From Entrophospora sp. SA101 (Eukaryota > Glomeromycota > Glomeromycetes > Entrophosporales > Entrophosporaceae), in assembly GCA_958430865.1 (NCBI GenBank), contig CAUDNR010000258.1, forward strand, positions 33,262-97,261: 64,000 nt of DNA, in the 5' to 3' direction. Of this stretch, positions 12,051 to 24,469 are shown piece after piece (the first letter of the stretch is position 1; each line of letters opens with the position of its first letter). The translations under genes and the position numbers were made by a program. The notes under the pieces are model-generated. The model was not told the DNA's origin, did not search any database, and worked only from the letters and a program-made list of their open reading frames with translations.

Positions 12051-12440
12051 TGGTGAAGAAAACAACAATGAAATTATTGAACATAACAATGATCATATTA
12101 TATATTCATTGAAAGTGGGTGGCACTTTTGAAATTGACAACAAATTGAAGCATTTTTATACAATTATGCTTTGAATAATGGATTCAGTTTTGTAGAATGT
12201 TGGAAAAATACTATTGAAGGAGCAGACAATATATACCTAAAAAAACCACAAAGTTGTAATTGAAAAGTTACTTTTTCATTTCCAAAAATTGGAGCAGTGA
12301 TTTATGTTTCATCATTAATTGATGAGTTTATTGGTCATACATTTAATGGTGGACTTTATAACAAGATGAGACCTCAGTTTAGAAAATCAACTCAGGAAAT
12401 ATTGAGTTTTTTTACGTTGATTGTGAAACAACTAAAGTAA
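12051..12440 (+). pseudogene. Relic of a FAR1/MULE-type transposase DNA-binding domain
   Basis: Across two plus frames the DNA reads VGGTFEIDNKLKHF, then CWKNTIEGADNIYLKKPQSC and NWKVTFSFPKIGAVIYVSSL, then IDEFIGHTFNGGLYNKMRPQ and FRKST. This follows the order of FAR1/WRKY-GCM-like domains of MULE transposases common in Rhizophagus (V.M.F.SW.E, C.W...FP, I..HNH). The final zinc-binding HNH appears as FIGHTF, so a ligand is lost. There is a frameshift, and no DDE catalytic region follows. Confidence 0.45.
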
Positions 12441-13178
12441 TATTATATGAATCTTTAGAAATAAATATCAAAAACATAATAAATAAAATTAACATCACAA
12501 CTTAAAAAAATAAGGATAATGTTAGATATACTTTTTAAATGCCAGGAGGAGAATGGATGGAAAGTATAAGTTAGACACTTATCTAATTACCAGCTTATTT
12601 TGAATGACAGGTGTACAATTATCTTTATATGAAAAATATCATGATGTATTATTAAATGATAACACAACATGCAATCTTCAGTTTTTGTCCTCTGGTTACA
12701 ATAACCAGAGAGGTGGTTATTGTAACAACTGGTTATGAATAACATCATCCTCAAAAAAATATTGAAATTATTTTTTGGATTTGATACATGTGGTGCAGTG
12801 ATTTGATAGCTTGTTATGTTATGCACTGTACAAAGCTTAAGCACTCACTTCAAAAAAAAAATTTACACCACCTTTTTTTTAGAATTACCAGGATCATCTA
12901 ACTGACCTGTTGAGCTTTCAGACTTTTTTATGAAATGATATTAGATATATTATTGAAAAATCAACCCTTTTCTCATTATCAAATATATTTTTTCATTATC
13001 ATTAATAATATAAATAATAACCACATACTGCCAATGTAAGTTGATACGTGTAAAAAATTTATTTATTATATTACAAAAATATTTGGAAGAATAAAAATCT
13101 ATTTTAATTGATTAAATAAGCAATCAAGGGATAGGTGACAGATGTGATGATAGTGGTTGGTGACATTCATTCATTAAT
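12441..13178. other. Intergenic DNA before the FCP1-like gene
   Basis: No gene is supported. A short dyad TAACCAGAGAGGTGGTTATTG lies near 12700-12724. The right part is the 3' side of the minus-strand gene that ends at 13179. Confidence 0.4.
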
Positions 13179-14003
13179 TCACTGACTATTATAAGGGGTT
13201 GATTTGATGTAAGAACTTATATTACTTTGACATTTTAAAGTTTCTAAATATTTAATAATATTTCTCAATTCCATATCATTTCCAAGGTTTGATAATTTAT
13301 TGTCAAAATTTTTTACAACTATTGCATTAAATGGTTGCAATTTAGTTTTAATACTTGAATCATCAATTATTATTGTATTAGTTTGATCAAATTTAAAATA
13401 TCCTTTACTATTGCCACTAACACCATCATCATCATCATCATCATCATCATCATTATCATTATTATTATTATCAATGTTGAAATTGTTGAGAAAAGTGGCA
13501 GTTCGTTGATAATACTGATTATTATTATTCAATTTATCCCAAACTTTCCTTAGATCTTTAATGGTTTCGGTTTTTGAAAGGTATTCTTGTTCAGTCATAC
13601 CAAATGTATCTCTACCCCAAACAGCCAATAAATGTTTACGGAAATCGCCAAAAGCTTCTTCGACCATTAAATCAACATTTTCAGGTCTAGCAGATGACCA
13701 AGTCATAACCAAAAAATTGCCAGAAAAAAGAACATACTTAATGAATTCACTTATATATGGTCGAAGTACTACTCTAGTTATTTTTGATCTTTGACTTTTT
13801 TTTCGATAAACTAATGTCCCATTTAAATCTAAAACAAGCAATTTTGGTGATGGCGATGATAGTTTGATTGAAGGATTTTTTGAAATAAATTTAAGATATT
13901 CTTCTTTATATTCTTCGGTTTCTTTGTATTCACCTTCTTCATGTTCATCCTCTTCAACATCAGACGATGAAAATGATGCCTGTGTAAATGGTGGAAGTGC
14001 CAT
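13179..14003 (-). CDS. FCP1/NIF-type HAD phosphatase-like protein
   Basis: Single-exon gene for 274 residues. The N-terminus is acidic and low-complexity (1-50). An FCP1-homology (NLI-interacting-factor) HAD domain covers about residues 53-250. The nucleophile motif is LLVLDLNGTLVYR with Asp59. The second aspartate of DxDxT is Asn61, a variant I recall from other fungal proteins of this type. Further HAD marks are MTWSSARPENV (101-111), KDLRKVW (149-155) and the acidic pair in IIIDDSS (Asp214-Asp215). An Asn/Asp-rich insert encoded by GAT repeats lies at 177-193. Family members dephosphorylate Ser/Thr in proteins such as the RNA polymerase II tail, but with Asn in place of the general acid this one may be weak or non-catalytic. 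No transmembrane or mitochondrial signal is seen, so TIM50 is less likely. Confidence 0.85.
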   Translation of the reverse strand: MALPPFTQASFSSSDVEEDEHEEGEYKETEEYKEEYLKFISKNPSIKLSSPSPKLLVLDLNGTLVYRKKSQRSKITRVVLRPYISEFIKYVLFSGNFLVMTWSSARPENVDLMVEEAFGDFRKHLLAVWGRDTFGMTEQEYLSKTETIKDLRKVWDKLNNNNQYYQRTATFLNNFNIDNNNNDNDDDDDDDDDGVSGNSKGYFKFDQTNTIIIDDSSIKTKLQPFNAIVVKNFDNKLSNLGNDMELRNIIKYLETLKCQSNISSYIKSTPYNSQ

Positions 14004-15465
14004 AATTAAATGATACTTTAAACTTTTTTCATTGAAAATATGTCACATAACCATAAATGATTTAATTGGTTTATCAGTTGAATAAATATGGAAATGTGCA
14101 AATTTTTTAGTTGAATGGTATTGTCTCTCGTTAAGGACTTTTTTTTATTTTAAGGTTACTTCATAATGAGGCCTTTTTGACTTTTGCCAACAAATTTTTT
14201 TATATTGTATAATCTTCTACTTGGGTTGTGGAAATCAACAATATGTGAGATTGTGGAATGATAACTAAATTTTTATGTTCGTGAGTTTTTTGCGACGATT
14301 ATTTATTACAAGATCTATTTCTGCTGTATTGAAAATAATCTGCTATGGTAATATGGCTCGTTCACTTACTGAGATATTTTATACAATAATGTTTCCCAAA
14401 ACTACCTTTATCAATTTATTTTTTTCTAAGATAAACAATTCTTCAACAAACCTCTTCTAACTACATTTATTAGCAGCAGTGGTGGTGGTGGAAATACCGG
14501 TACCTATTTCGATAGTAATTGCACTGGAAGTAGCAATAGAATGAGTAATTCCAGAATAAATTGTAACTGTTATGGAGAAAGTTAACATAAATTTGAAATT
14601 TTATCGTTAAAATAATGCGAGTTTCGGCCATATTTTTAAACTTAGTTTAATATTAAGCCAAAACAGATAAAAATCAATCCCGAAATTTGGCGAAACTATA
14701 GTTTCGACCACATGTATAATAATTTCACATGAGAGCGTCGCATTTATTTTCTCTAAACTATAAATAATAATGATGATAATTTAGAAAAGAATTCATCGTC
14801 GAACCACATGAACACCACCACAGAAATTTCAAACCAAGAATAAGAAGCTTCTTCAAGGTCTGGCGAGAATACCACAATAAAATTTGTTCCATGTACTCTG
14901 TGCTCGGAACCTGGTTGCAGTACTAGTAAGTAAACAACAACAGCTATTAAAGTGATAATGTAATGAAGATGGAGATAGTATAACTAATTCATTTGTTGAA
15001 ACAGGCGTGTCACCTGTCATGACTATAATAGAAGTATCAGATCCATCACAGATTGAGGTTGAAACAACCGAATATCCACAACCATCACAATCATAACATC
15101 AGCATCATCGTCAACTACAACAAGAAGGGGTGTGGGAAATAGAAAGTGAAATTATACACCTATTATTATCACTAAACCAGATTGTATTTCCTAATTATTT
15201 AATTGATCATCATTGATATGATAATGATTTACTGATTAGTAGAAGATATCGATAATGATAATTTAGATTTTTATAGAAAATAAAGAGTTAAGCCTAGAAT
15301 TAGAACAAGAAGCAAAGGAACAATGATGATTTGATTTTTTTACATTCATTACCTTTTTTCTTCCAAGATCTTTCTTCATTTTCCAAACAATCATTTGGAT
15401 AAGTCATTAAAATCGTAACGTGACACGGCCTATTTTTATATTCGATCTTTTATCTTGAGAAAAAA
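14004..15465. pseudogene. Degenerate coding-like stretch, origin unknown
   Basis: Between two intact genes the plus strand has broken frames that look once-coding. One is a Ser/Gly/Asn-rich piece ending NCNCYGES (14470-14585). Others are FVPCTLCSEPGC (near 14880-14930) and a Ser/Thr-rich piece with SPVMTIIEVSDPSQ (15000-15095). They are interrupted by stops and cannot be joined by clear splice sites. I do not recognise the family. They could be remains of one Cys-bearing, Ser-rich protein. Confidence 0.25.
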
Positions 15466-15955
15466 ATGAACTCACTATTTCCTAAATTTCATCAATATTT
15501 AACACCAAATTATCACCATCCTTCATCAAAACAAATTCTCACTTCTTTTTTTCAAATTTACTAACAATAATATTAATCATAATATCCATAACTTTAATAA
15601 TAAGAATAATAAAAGGTTTATTAATACATCAAGAAAGTATGTAAATAGGGAGTTTTTAAAAAGAAAGAGAGAGCAAGCTTCGAGAGTTGGTAACTATTTT
15701 GCTATAACACAAAAACGCTCCACAATAGGATTGCCACAAACTTCATATAGGGTTATGGAAGCACTAGGTTTGCGTAAAATAGGACATGCTGTTTATCATT
15801 CACAAACACCATATATTGTTGGTATGATTATAAAAGTTAAAGAGTTGTTATCAGTGAGAATGATTAATCGAATACCTTCACTTGAAGAGAGATCTAAACG
15901 TGCAGAAAGTGGTTATGTGATTATTAAAAGATATCAAGACACTGATGGATATTAA
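15466..15955 (+). CDS. Mitochondrial large ribosomal subunit protein uL30m (apparent 1-nt frameshift)
   Basis: The C-terminal frame contains RSTIGLPQTSYRVMEALGL, then HSQTPYIVGMIIKVKELLSV. This is the ribosomal L30 fold of bacterial-type mitochondrial proteins (yeast MRPL33 family), acting in the mitochondrial 54S subunit. The frame is open from after a stop at about 15502 but has no ATG before the domain. An ATG at 15466 opens a different frame (MNSLFPKFHQYL...) that meets the domain frame across a run of seven T at 15546-15552. Removing one T would join them into a protein with a basic, Asn-rich mitochondrial presequence. No GT donor lies between, so this is a homopolymer error or a real frameshift, not an intron. 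The stop is at 15953-15955. Confidence 0.75.
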
Positions 15956-16114
15956 TAATAAAGTAAAATAAAATAAATTGTAAGTTTTATTTTAACTTTT
16001 TTCGAATTATTATTTTTTTTTGCAAAGTAATTAAACAAACTAAATTTTTCAAATAAAGAAATTTAGAATAACTTGGATGAAATAAATTTGTTTAAATGGT
16101 TCAAAATTCCAAAT

Positions 16115-17811
16115 TCAATATTTTCGTATGACTTGAAATACTTCATATTTTTCGATTTCATAGGCTTGTGATGAATTAGTGATTTTTTCAATGTCTGGAT
16201 AGGTTGATGAATGAAAACTAATTAATAAATTGTTTTTTATATATAAATCAGGCCCACTACCAAATCCAGGCCCTGTTTGACTATTATAAAATATTGCGTT
16301 ATTTGAATCATGAACCCTTGCAATTATAATATCTTTCTCTTTCATCCTATTACTATCCCCATCACCACCATTATTATTGCTATTATTATAATCATCATTA
16401 TAGTTTCTACTACCACTACTTTCACTTCTACCACTATTTCTATTATCATCATTTTCAAAAAATGAAAATATAAAACTATCAAATGTTTTTAACTCATCAA
16501 ATGGTTTCCAATTAACAGGATTATATCCTCCAATTATTTGACAATTGTTATTCAATCTTGCGATTGTTAATGTTGAACCTTTATCATCACATAAACGATG
16601 AAATTTTCTAACACTAAAACCGTCTCTAGTTGTGCTAAATAACAATTTAAAAGTGAATGGTAAATTCTTGGTGTTGTTATAAAAATATTGATCTTTCTTG
16701 TCGATCCAACTTGAAATTATTCTAATATGCTTTAATTTGAGAATTTCTGAATCAAATTCAAATTTTTTGGAAGGCAGGAACTTAATACTACTATTGTTAC
16801 CATTATTATTGCTATTCATACTACTGTTATTATTATTATCACTATTATTATTATTGTCATTATTATGATCATTATTAAATTGCATTGATGCAGGGTCTAA
16901 TATACAACCCAATATTTCAAAAAATGTTTGTTTGTCAAATAGTTGTTCAAATGGTAAAACTTTATTTTTAAACCCTGGTCCATTAATATCTATCCATCTA
17001 ATTAGTGGTATACAATCTTTGATAATTTCTTTGATCTCTTCAAAATTTTCAATTGTCCAATTTCTCAAATCACAAATTTCCAATGTACTAACTGAACCTT
17101 TTGAAATTCCCCATCGAACCAAATACTCCCAAATCTTAAGTTCATCATCCAATATAAAATCATCTCTTCTAAGTATAAGTAACATTAAATCTTTATCTAT
17201 ATTCAAATGTCTTTTAGAATTAAATAATAAATTTGGATCTTCGCAGATTAGTTGAAGACATTTATCATTCAGAGATGAACATGTCTCATGATTATAAATG
17301 ATCTCTAGTATTTCAATTGGATCGTGTTGTAGAATGATTGATTGATTTTGAAGTAAATATGTTTGTATATGGCTTATTAGTTTTGTTAGTTGAAATTCAT
17401 CAGATGCTGCAAGAATATTGATCAATTCCATTGTATTATGTTCTACCAAATCAATATTACCTGTATATAAATACCTTTTTTTTTTTCAAAAAAATAAAAA
17501 TCAATAAATAAAATTAAAAAATTATTTTATTTCACATTAATAATTTTAAGCATTTACTTTAACAATACTTGAAAAATATTTGAAGAAATATTTGGTTTCC
17601 TAAATGTAATTATGCCATTTTCACGCTTTACCCAAGTTTCAGATAAAGCGACTTGAAAATAAGGTGAACGAGCACTCAAAATGATTGAGTGTGCTTTGAA
17701 ATTTTTTACATTTGCACCTTCACCAACACTTATAATCATATCATAATTCTTTCCTATTTCAAGAATTTGTCCTATATCGCAAGAAAGATCTTTGTGAAAA
17801 GCAGAATCCAT
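16115..17811 (-). CDS. BTB-BACK-TLDc domain protein
   Basis: Two exons, 17811-17558 and 17474-16115, with an 83-bp GT-AG intron, give 537 residues in phase. The BTB/POZ fold (about 20-110) shows DMIISVGEG, FKAHSIILSARSPYF and the split KYLYTGNIDL. BACK follows (about 130-230). An Asn-rich linker lies at about 288-315. The TLDc domain (about 340-537) shows SWIDKK, FKLLFSTTRDGFS, IIGGYNP and a GPGFGSGPDLYI-like end. BTB-BACK proteins typically serve as CUL3 ubiquitin-ligase substrate adaptors. TLDc is linked to oxidative-stress protection and V-ATPase binding in other eukaryotes. This architecture is strongly expanded in Rhizophagus. An Asn/Ser/Asp-rich insert interrupts the TLDc domain. No substrate can be inferred. 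Confidence 0.9.
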
Positions 17812-19223
17812 TATTATTTTTTTCTTAATAATAATTTTTTCTCAACATTAATTATTATGCGCCCCCCCTTATTTTCACATTACATATGTAATAATTTGTT
17901 ACATTTATTCATTTATTTAAATTTAAAAATTTCTCTTTCAAAAAAATTATAAATTTGTAAAACTTTGTAATAAAGTATCCAATGTTTATATTTACGTGTT
18001 TTTAATTATAGGATGATTTGAATTGTTGAATTTGATATTGGCAAAATGCTCGAGTTTTTTAAATGTAGTGACGTAATAACAACATAACCACTACTATACT
18101 TGTTATGACAGTATATCAGATGATTACATGGGAATCATCAATTAAAAATCATCATTTATTGGACAAGCAAAGTTATAAGCATCATATAATTATCAAATCT
18201 ACACGGAGGTAACTTAATTAATCAATCGATCAATTTTTTCCTGTTTTGAGATTCTCATATATTAATATGTTTTTTAATAGATTCTCGACCTCGTAAATAA
18301 CAATAATAATTGGATTGTCCAATGAATTCCTTGAAATTACGACCTTCAATCATGACGATCTTTAACAAATAAATCTAACCTGAAAGACCTAAAAGAAGGT
18401 AATGGTGTGAGAAAATTTTTTTAATAAATGAGTTTTTGTTTGTTATCATATATCCTTGTACAAAAATTTTAATCACAATTCATAAAATTTCACTCACTTT
18501 CAATTCTATTTTCAATAACCTTTTAATGTCTTATGCCGCCAATTAATTAATTTATATTAATTCTTTTATTAATCTTTGTTTATTTAATTTAAGCAACTAT
18601 AATCCTAGTTTGAAATCCTGTTTTTCTCAATGTAAATAGGAAAAGGAAAAAGGAAGGGATTAAAAAACTTATGATCATTGTACTACAATAATAGCATTGT
18701 AACACAATCGTCATTTAGTAATAAATAAAGGCAAAAAATTAAAGACAGACCCTGAAAAATTATAAATATTTTTTATTGGATCAAATGACGATGAAATTGG
18801 TAGAACAGATGTATAACAAACAATTGGAAATTTTTACATATAATAAATATAATAAAAGATAATAAGATAATGAAAATAATAATAATAGTAAAAAACATTT
18901 TAAAATAGGTGATTGTAATTAACTATAATAATAATGATTATAATTTAATGAGATTCCTGTAATGTCATTTTCTGTAATGTCACATCATATATAAACCTTT
19001 CTGTAAAGTCACATATTCTTTATAGTCACACATAATCACTATCTATAAATTTCCTTAAAAAAAATACCACTAAAAATTCAAAAAATTTTTTTTTCTTTAC
19101 CTTTTTCACATATCAGCTTTGACCCTAACTACCATTACCATTTTACACACAAAGTAGTTAACAAAAAAAAATTCTCTCATTTACTTCGCTATAGCATATG
19201 GGTTATTATACAATCATATAAAT
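17812..19223. other. Intergenic region between divergent genes
   Basis: This 1.4-kb spacer separates the minus-strand BTB-TLDc gene from the plus-strand R3HCC1L-like gene, so both promoters should lie here. A loose tandem of TGTAATGTCAC/GTAAAGTCACAT units occurs at about 18958-19035. No gene was seen. Confidence 0.4.
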
Positions 19224-19940
19224 ATGCAGAGTTCAACTCCTAGTAGTCCAATAAGTCCAATAGAGGGTAATCATAATAGCAACAGCAGTAATATTAACAA
19301 CAATCTATTTGATTGGTCTAAACAAAAAATAGACAATCAAAAGAATAATAGCAACAATAACAATGACAATAATAGCGATTCCTCCAAAAGTAATGATAGA
19401 GCTTTTAAAAAAGGTCACAAGAAAAATAAAAGTAGTAAAATAGAATTTAATTTTGATCCAGGTATGTAATTTCTCATTTAAATAATTTGTATGTATGTAT
19501 TTTTACGACACATAACACACACTATAATAATATTGTTGTTATGTACAGATGCTTTTGAAGGTTCAACTCGTATTCTTGATGTTTTTGATTTTCCATCAAC
19601 TTTCAAGACACATCATCTTCATGAGATTTTCCAAGAATATGAAAACATGCGTGGAGGCTATCGTATCAAATGGATGGAAGATACTCGTGCTTTAATTATC
19701 TTTGAGCATCCTGCTACAGGTAATTATTATATTAACTACTTGAAATGAATTTATTACTATATTAATTGTTCATATTAATTAATTAAATTTTTTTTTTTTC
19801 AAAATTTATGACTATAAGCAAGAAAAGCCTATTTAGATAATGTTGCTAATCAAATGGCAACAATTAAACCATATGAAGGCCCTACCGATTTTCTTCAAAA
19901 AAGTAAGTTTTTTTATCATCCTCAATTAAACCATTTCCTT

Positions 19941-19979
<39 letters not shown>

Positions 19980-20395
19980 CTATTTACTGCTTTCTAAAAT
20001 GTTTTTTTTCCCCAAAAATAAAAATAAATATTCATTTATGTTTTCTAAAAAATTAAAGCTTTCGTTTACAGATCCGAACAACCCCCCTCAACCCCGCGCA
20101 CGCCCCGCCACCACTGATATGGTAGCTAAGCGTCTTGTTCATGGTGCATTAGGTGTCCGTGTTGTTAAAACTCCTGAACAAAAACAAGCAGACAATTACA
20201 TTTTAAGAATAGCAAAAGGTAATAAGATTATAAATTATAGATAAATATTTGTTTATTTTTTTGGAGGGAATGAAAATAAAATATCTCATATACATAATTT
20301 TTTAATGATTTCTGAAATTTTAAGAACAAAAAGAACAAAGACGCACGGAATTATTAAAACGTTCAAATGATTTGGATAATGCCTTCAATGAATAA
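19224..20395 (+). CDS. R3HCC1/R3HCC1L-like protein, C-terminal domain
   Basis: Five exons (19224-19461, 19549-19719, 19819-19902, 20072-20218, 20325-20395) join in phase to 236 residues, all introns GT-AG. Residues 1-79 are Asn/Ser/Lys-rich. Then comes an RRM-like fold with TRILDVFDFPSTFKTHHL, GGYRIKWMEDTRALIIFEHP and the junction-spanning TARKAYLD. A tail follows with DMVAKRLVHGALGV and a Gln/Glu/Arg coiled-coil end. This order (DFP..FKT, F.IKWVDDT.AL, TAR.A, LARRL..ALGV) is that of the C-terminal region of animal R3HCC1/R3HCC1L. The R3H domain of the animal proteins is not present, which I take to be the fungal form. Molecular function is poorly known; RNA or exon-junction association is a guess. 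Intron 3 carries a TG/TA microsatellite at about 19941-19979. Confidence 0.75.
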
Positions 20396-23139
20396 TAAAA
20401 TTGAAAGTTTTATTATTTTTATATAAATAATAATTATTAAATATTATTATAATTCCTTCCTTGTTTTTTTACTTCTTTTTATTTTTTTTTTCCTTTTATC
20501 AAATTTTTTGAAGAAAAAAATTTAAAACATTCCCCATTATCATTCTATTATCATTCTATATTTTCCATTATCATCCATTTTCCCTTTATTGTACTACTAC
20601 TATAATGCATCAACCACAACACTACCTTCACGTTTTACTCTTTTTTAAAAAATGATATTTTTTCAAATTAGTGTATAAAAATATTAAAAAAATTTTTGTT
20701 AATTATTAATTTTGCAATTCATAATTTGTTCAATATTATTATGAATTTATAAAATATTATAACATTAAATAATAATAATAATAATAATAAATAACAATTA
20801 TCCAATGAAAAAAATCCATTGTCCTTTAAATACATTATAAACTACAAGAAATTATCGCTTCTGTTCTGTAAGCTTTGTTATATAACAGTTTTGTCAAATG
20901 ACAAAGAGGTCACTTGGAAATTTTTAATTCATCATGTAATTCACTATTAGGTTTTCGTATCTGAACGATCTTCTTTCCAGATAATATAGAAATTTTGTTC
21001 TAGTCTAAATTTCCAAGATCTCAAATATTAAATTAATTTTAGTAATCAGATATTAGAAAAAATTCATCAGAAATCTTATAAATTACCTTCGTTTCCAAAA
21101 TTTAGGGAATTCGGGGAGAAATGGTGATGTTTCATTTAATATTCGAATCTGGTTGGGTTATTGTTGGAAAATGGATTGCATTTAAAGCAAATAATATGTT
21201 TAGAGTACTTGGAGCAAAATCTATATTTACAGTCGAATTAGACATCTTTCTATCAACTAATCTAATAGATCCTCATTGAAACATAATCATTTGGATTGTT
21301 GAAACTTTCTGAATAGGGTTCTATTAAACGATATTCATAGCTTTCTAAATTCCGGGCTTTATTTGTTTGTTGTTTGGTTTCCTATCCTCCCAGAAATCCG
21401 CAACCTCTTGTTTTTTTATACTATTCCTAAAAACCCAATACTCTAGCATTGACCAAAAAAAATTCCAGACAATATTCGGCCATTAAATCTTGGCACTATA
21501 AGGGTGTCACTCAGTAAGAAATAAGCTCATTGAATGTTTGTTATATATAGCCAAAATCAACCAAACAGCAAATATTTGAATAGACAAATATTCATGCAAC
21601 ATTTGATATTATGTCGAATGCTATACTAATGTTTGGATATTAATTGCTTACTGATTTCTTTCCAAGAGGCATCCTTATGGCACCAAAATCAATAGTTGAA
21701 TCCTAACTGAATTGTTTTTTGACCAGTGTAGATACACACAATCTAACCAAGACTATACCTCCATTGATATATTCCAGCAGCCAACAACACTTTCGCTGGT
21801 ACAGATATATCTTAAGTTTTGCTATGCAGTCTGTTGTAAATAATATATATATATATACACACATACATATGATACACAATTCTTACATATAGTTCGAAAA
21901 AATTCGGTGTCATGAAATCTACATTAGAATTTTCTTTTTGATTGAAAGATGGATAGACTTTTGGAAAAATCCGTGTCATTAAGTAACAAGTATACGACGT
22001 ATTGAATATTGTTTATTATTATGAGAAAATGGATTTATTTTTTTAAAAATTCTTATTACCAAGTAGTTTGATCAATCTTTCTAATCTTTTTTGACAAAAA
22101 TCAACTATGATGCTCATCTTATACTTTTATAGTAGATTGTGACCCCTTACCAAATTATGTCTGTCTGCCCAGGGCCCTGAAAAATTCGGCTGATTGGATA
22201 ATTTTTCACAAACATTGTGATTATGTTTTTTAACGTTAGGTACGGAAATGACCAGAACAAGTGAAGTACGTCCTGAATTACTTTTTTGGAAATTTTACTT
22301 GTCTTAAAGTAATAAATATAGAACAACAATTTCGTTATAAAAGGTAAAAAAGCAAATTTTTTCAGTACAAAACTGGTTGTGCTCAAACCAATCGGATTTA
22401 ATATTTTCAGTCGGATTTCCTTTCCGGATCAACAACTTTAAACCGGATCTATATATCCAGACCTGGATTTTTTTAAATTTAGTGATTTGACGTAAAACCA
22501 TACATGTTTCCAAATATAATTAGATTGATTAAAATTGCATATAAATACCATTTTCAAGTGTACCATGTGAAAGAGGATTCACAAAACAGAATCTAGTAAA
22601 AACAAAAAAAAAAAAATAGAAATCTTTTGCCAACTGATTTTAGATAAAAATTGTTATTATTATGAGTTTCATTAGAAGATGTGTCGAAAAATTTGATTAT
22701 AAATCTGCATAATTGAAACTCTCAAAAGAGAAGACATTTTATTAAATAAATAAAATATATAACGATTTAATATTTTGAAATGAATGATTTGTACCAAATA
22801 TAGTATGATCTTAATTTTGAATCTTAGTGATAATAATAAAATAATAATAAATTAAAATCTGGTTTAAATCCGGCTGCTATAATAATAATAATAATTTCAA
22901 CCAGATTTTTCCAAAAATGAACCGGAAAAACCGGTTTTTTATTAATATTAATATTAAATTTTTTTATTGTATAAAACACCAACTTGCTTTTATTGTTTAT
23001 CATTATTGTTCTTATTAATTGTTTGAAAATCCTGGATTATATTACGTATGAAATTAATTAAACCGCGTCGTATAATATTAATATGACTATATATGTTAAT
23101 TTTGTTCTTTATTATTGTCTCTGAAACATTTAAGCATTA
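20396..23139. other. Long AT-rich intergenic stretch
   Basis: No gene is supported in 2.7 kb. Features seen are an (AAT)n tract near 20768-20790, a TA microsatellite near 21840-21858, and an imperfect dyad with AACCGGAAAAACCGG at about 22919-22940. The open frames at 22147-22513 have no recognisable content. Confidence 0.4.
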
Positions 23140-24130
23140 TTGGCTAAATGGAATTATTCAGCACAAAGAAATACACAAAAACAAGATATCACTTTGCACG
23201 ATTTAATATAATCTAAAAAAGCTCAAATAAAATACTATAGACCATAAACATGGAAATGGACATCCAACAAAGTCATAATGATCCTATTTCACATGTTGCC
23301 ATCTGGTGGCACATGAAAAAAAGCCCTGTTCCCAATGTTAACGAGCAATCATATTGAGGGGACAGAAAACATGGCCAAGCAATTTATTATAAATCATTAG
23401 CGATATGTATTACAGAAGCAAACCTTTACTCCTTGTAGAATCTCCCGTAAGATTGATTGAACGAGAAAATAATGTTATTTATTTATTAAGCAAAGTTCAT
23501 GAACTTGACAATGGACTTGTCCAACATCTTAAATAACTTCTCAGGTAAATGTTCATGTATAACAAAATGTTTTTTTGATTACGTTCTTGATTCTTACCAT
23601 AAAATTACAGACAAATGTTAAAAAAGCAAATTTCCAAACCCTTTATAAGCTTCTTCAGAAGCTCTTTATCGACATTGTAACAACAGGGTGGAATGGTTAT
23701 TTGTCTTATTTTTGTGGATGGATCGTCCCATATTTACTGAACAGCATTTAGAAATAAAATCAGGAGATGGCAAATATTAATTCATAGGCTACCAAAATCT
23801 CGTCAGAAAGTGATGGTCAAGGTGGCATTCCATTAAAAACGTCTTTATTTTGTTCCACTGAAGCTATGGATGGACCATATTATGCTAACATATTACAGAG
23901 CCAGCTTTTGCCTGCTGCGCAAAGACTACATGGTAGAAAATGACGTCTGCAACAGGATAATGACCCAAAACATACTTTGCGTGTTGCAAAAGCTTTTTGA
24001 CCAAAAAAATATTAATGTAGTTGAATGGAACAATCCCGAACTCAACCCAATAGAGAGTATGTGACGTATAATTAAAGACAATGTTGAAGAAAGGATACCA
24101 ATGATTTCAGTGAGTTGATGCAGTATATGT
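23140..24130 (+). pseudogene. Dead Tc1/mariner-type transposase
   Basis: Across several plus frames one can read WHMKKSPVPNVNEQ, then the catalytic-region signatures LQQDNDPKHTLRVAKAF (about 23947-24000) and NINVVEWNNPELNPIESM (about 24009-24062). These are the second and third carboxylate regions of Tc1-type DD(34)E transposases (QQDNDPKHT; W....PDLNPIE). The Trp that usually follows PIE..  is a TGA here, and frames change between motifs. It therefore cannot encode an active enzyme. I could not identify terminal inverted repeats with confidence. Confidence 0.7.
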
Positions 24131-24469
24131 GTGAAGAATGGGAAAAATACAAGTGACGATGAAAAATAGATGTGAGTTAATTTTGGGATAGAATGAATCT
24201 AATTATCTTGTGTGTTTGTTGAGTAATTCTGCACAATTTTCGTAACAAATTTTCACTTGATTAATTATTGATATAATGATATTTTGCTGGGACAAAGATT
24301 GAATGTCAAAAGCATAGTTTTCATTCAAAGATGTTTGATGGTATAAAGCTAAAGACTTACTCATAAAATATTGCTTGTATATTTATTTGATGTAAAGGTA
24401 GATTATATTGTTCTTAAATATTATAAATTTTCTACCTAAAAGTTGAAAATTTATTTTGGAAAGTTGATG

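Noticed and set aside
16932..17255. 107-codon plus ORF
   Set aside because: Antisense to the BACK region of the BTB-TLDc gene.
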